A stretch of 64,000 nucleotides of DNA from Aurantibacter_A sp965215845. Lineage in GTDB: Bacteria; Bacteroidota; Bacteroidia; Flavobacteriales; Flavobacteriaceae. How positions within the stretch are numbered: the stretch's first letter is position 1; every line of letters begins with the position of its first letter. The stretch spans positions 186,001-250,000 of the forward strand of contig CBDCEL010000004.1 of assembly GCA_965215845.1 (NCBI GenBank), in the 5' to 3' direction. The notes beneath the pieces were generated by a model, which saw only the letters and a program-made list of their open reading frames with translations, had not been told where the DNA came from and made no database searches. Positions 62,217 through 64,000 of the stretch are shown piece after piece. The position numbers were made by a program, and so were the translations under genes.

Positions 62217-63431
62217 ATGAATTTACAGAAAATTGAATTTCAGAACAACGACGGCCAAACATTGGTAGGAAGACTGGAATTACCCATCGACCGGCATCCA
62301 CATAATTTTGCAATTTTTGCGCACTGTTTTACCTGCAACAAAAATCTTGCGGCCGTAAAAAATATCAGTCGGTCATTGACCGCAAATGGCTTTGGGGTAC
62401 TGCGCTTCGATTTCACCGGACTAGGTGAAAGCGAAGGTGACTTTGGCGATACCAATTTTTCAGGAAATGTTGAAGACTTGGTGGCTGCGGCCGAATATCT
62501 AGGTGAAAATCATCAGGCCCCTACCCTATTGATAGGTCATTCGTTGGGAGGTGCCGCCGTACTTTTCGCGGCAGCGGAAATTTCATCGGTGAAGGCTGTG
62601 GCTACTATTGGAGCGCCTTCGAATCCCGTTCATGTAAAGCATTTATTCAAAAGTGATTTGGAGGAAATCGAGTCAAGCGGTAGGGCAAAGGTCAACTTGA
62701 GCGGAAGGGATTTCACAATCAAAAAACAGTTCTTGGATGATCTTGAATCAAAATCGTTACCAGAAACGGCCATGCGGTTGCGCAAAGCCCTATTGATCAT
62801 GCACTCACCGCAAGACAATACCGTCGAAATCAAAAATGCAGAGGAAATCTATTTGGCGGCCCGTCATCCCAAGAGTTTTGTTTCCCTTGATGGTGCAGAC
62901 CATTTGTTAATGAACAAAAAAGATTCAATTTATGCGGGAGATGTCATTTCAGGTTGGGCAAAAAGATATGTAGATCTTCCCAATCAAGAAAAAATACGAA
63001 CAAACCATCAGGTCGTTGCAAGCTTGGACAAAGAAGACGGTTTCACCACGGCCATGAAAGTTGGAACCCATTTCATGACCGCAGACGAACCGGTAAGCTT
63101 TGGAGGAAACGATTTTGGCCCCTCACCTTATGAACTGGTGTCGGCCGGACTGTCGGCATGTACGGCAATGACCGTTCAAATGTATGCCAAACGCAAAAAT
63201 TGGCCCCTGGAAAACATCGAAGTACATACTTCGTATGGAAAGGATCATGCGGTAGACTGTGAAGATTGCGAGGCCGACTCCGCAAAAATAGACACCTTCA
63301 AAAGGGAGATAAAATTTATTGGAGATCTAGATGAAAAGCAGAAAGAACGGATGTTACAAATAGCCGATAAGTGCCCTGTACACCGTACTTTGCATAGCGA
63401 GACCCAAGTAATCACAAAATTGGTCGATTAG
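62217..63431 (+). CDS. Bifunctional alpha/beta hydrolase/OsmC family protein
   Basis: A 404-residue cytoplasmic fusion. The start is ATG 62217 (MNLQKIEFQNNDGQTLVGRL). The N-terminal alpha/beta hydrolase (about 1-255) has the nucleophile elbow LIGHSLGGAAV, an Asp in HSPQDNTVEIKNAEE and a His in LDGADHLLM. The C-terminal OsmC domain (about 265-404) has the redox cysteines in SACTAMTVQMYAKR and DKCPVHRTLHSE, as in thiol-dependent peroxidases. The combination is a known family; it may remove organic peroxides or their esters. Its TAG stop overlaps the next GTG start. Confidence 0.92.
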   Translation: MNLQKIEFQNNDGQTLVGRLELPIDRHPHNFAIFAHCFTCNKNLAAVKNISRSLTANGFGVLRFDFTGLGESEGDFGDTNFSGNVEDLVAAAEYLGENHQAPTLLIGHSLGGAAVLFAAAEISSVKAVATIGAPSNPVHVKHLFKSDLEEIESSGRAKVNLSGRDFTIKKQFLDDLESKSLPETAMRLRKALLIMHSPQDNTVEIKNAEEIYLAARHPKSFVSLDGADHLLMNKKDSIYAGDVISGWAKRYVDLPNQEKIRTNHQVVASLDKEDGFTTAMKVGTHFMTADEPVSFGGNDFGPSPYELVSAGLSACTAMTVQMYAKRKNWPLENIEVHTSYGKDHAVDCEDCEADSAKIDTFKREIKFIGDLDEKQKERMLQIADKCPVHRTLHSETQVITKLVD

Positions 63432-63916
63432 TGAAAAGCGAGGCTTTTGAAATCACCTTGACGGGAAAGTATTATTCGCTTTTGCTTCCCGAAGAAATCG
63501 TTTCTCCCTTTATCGAAAAAAAATTGAAAAGGGTCAAGGTCAAGGCCAGTTTTCAAGGAAAAGAACTTGTTTTTCATGCGGCCCTCCAAAAAAGAAACGG
63601 CAACTTTTATATGATGTTTGGCAAGCGCTATCAAAAAGAGCTGGGTGTTTTTCCGAACGATTATTTTCAGCTGCAGTTTTTTGAGGACACATCAAAATAC
63701 GGTGTCGAAATGCCCGAGGAACTGGATGCCGTGCTTATAAGTGACTATGATGCTTTTGAGATTTTTGAGACCTTGCCCATTGGCATGCAAAGAGGACTTA
63801 TTTATACGATCATTCGATACAAAAATGTGCAGACACGGGTCGATAAGTCCTTGCTACTTTGTGAAAATCTAAAAAGGGGCATTCGAGATCGGAGAAAGCT
63901 ATTCAGTCCGTTGTGA
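63431..63916 (+). CDS. YdeI/OmpD-associated family protein (DUF1905 form)
   Basis: A 161-residue protein starting at GTG 63431 (MKSEAFEITLTGKYYSLLLP), overlapping the previous stop by one base. The N-terminal half is a DUF1905-like beta barrel (FHAALQKRNGNFYMMFGKRY, then QKELGVFPNDYFQL). The C-terminal half (FETLPIGMQRGLIYTIIRYK, RGIRDRRKLF) is the OmdA-like helical domain shared with the 49610-50191 protein. The function is unknown. After it, 63917-64000 contains no gene that I can see. Confidence 0.83.
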   Translation: MKSEAFEITLTGKYYSLLLPEEIVSPFIEKKLKRVKVKASFQGKELVFHAALQKRNGNFYMMFGKRYQKELGVFPNDYFQLQFFEDTSKYGVEMPEELDAVLISDYDAFEIFETLPIGMQRGLIYTIIRYKNVQTRVDKSLLLCENLKRGIRDRRKLFSPL

Positions 63917-64000
63917 ATCGTAAATCGGGCAATTGTGCAAAAATTCAATTTTGCCCACGCTTGAAATGGCATAATTTATTCCGTATTTTTAGCGAAATCT

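Noticed and set aside
63917..64000. GGGCAA...TTGCCC inverted repeat as a terminator
   Set aside because: The stem is only six pairs with a long loop and no T tract follows on the plus strand.

Overview
The window looks like chromosomal DNA from a marine-type Flavobacteriaceae (Bacteroidota), perhaps near the Muricauda/Maribacter/Zobellia group; the genus is a guess. The evidence is: Bacteroidota promoter elements (TTG or TTTG, about 18-19 nt, then TAnnTTTG) before several genes; families typical of the phylum (DUF4199, a GlmU-like protein with a degenerate N-terminus, DUF2490, ThuA/sugar-dehydrogenase lipoproteins, Asp-box propeller proteins, amidohydrolases joined to TolB-like propellers); type B L31; and many lipoprotein signals. 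I see no rRNA, tRNA, CRISPR array, intact insertion sequence or prophage.

Layout. 1-9.3 kb is housekeeping on both strands: carB (cut by the left edge), rpmH, a TPR membrane protein, a lytic transglycosylase with an alpha/beta hydrolase, a small GNAT protein, mtaB, the GlmU-like protein, L31 and a DUF4199 protein. 9.3-13.9 kb holds a family 2 glycosyltransferase, a phosphohexomutase and an MsbA-type ABC exporter, head to tail. 14.1-15.7 kb is a three-gene unit: an ECF sigma factor, a single-pass acidic membrane protein with a duplicated 24-residue motif, and a small Spy/CpxP-like exported protein. An Asp-box lipoprotein, an rRNA cytosine methyltransferase, purL and a GNAT protein follow. purL carries an in-frame REP-like palindrome.

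22.5-30.7 kb is fatty-acid degradation: an acyl-CoA ligase, then marR, a FadN-type dehydrogenase/hydratase, fadA and fadE, in the same core order as the Bacillus fadNAE operon. A perfect 22-bp palindrome overlaps the promoter region before marR. A four-helix-bundle gene with pyrimidine repeats sits between fadA and fadE. 30.9-41.4 kb holds a subtilase between two identical terminators, a PLP decarboxylase, and a tight run of a propeller/NTF2 fusion, a TMEM175 channel, an M28-like peptidase, an HExxH lipoprotein, an M1 aminopeptidase and pabB.

41.5-64 kb is dominated by very large exported proteins: two paralogous ten-Asp-box proteins, a ThuA/sugar-dehydrogenase/PKD/cytochrome c lipoprotein, and a TolB-propeller/amidohydrolase. 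Smaller genes between them encode an alcohol dehydrogenase, two YdeI-type proteins, an MFS transporter, an amidohydrolase lipoprotein with a decayed copy of its 3' end nearby, a VOC/AraC pair, a DUF2490 protein and an alpha/beta hydrolase-OsmC fusion. Together the window suggests a heterotroph that scavenges peptides, lipids and other organic matter at its envelope.
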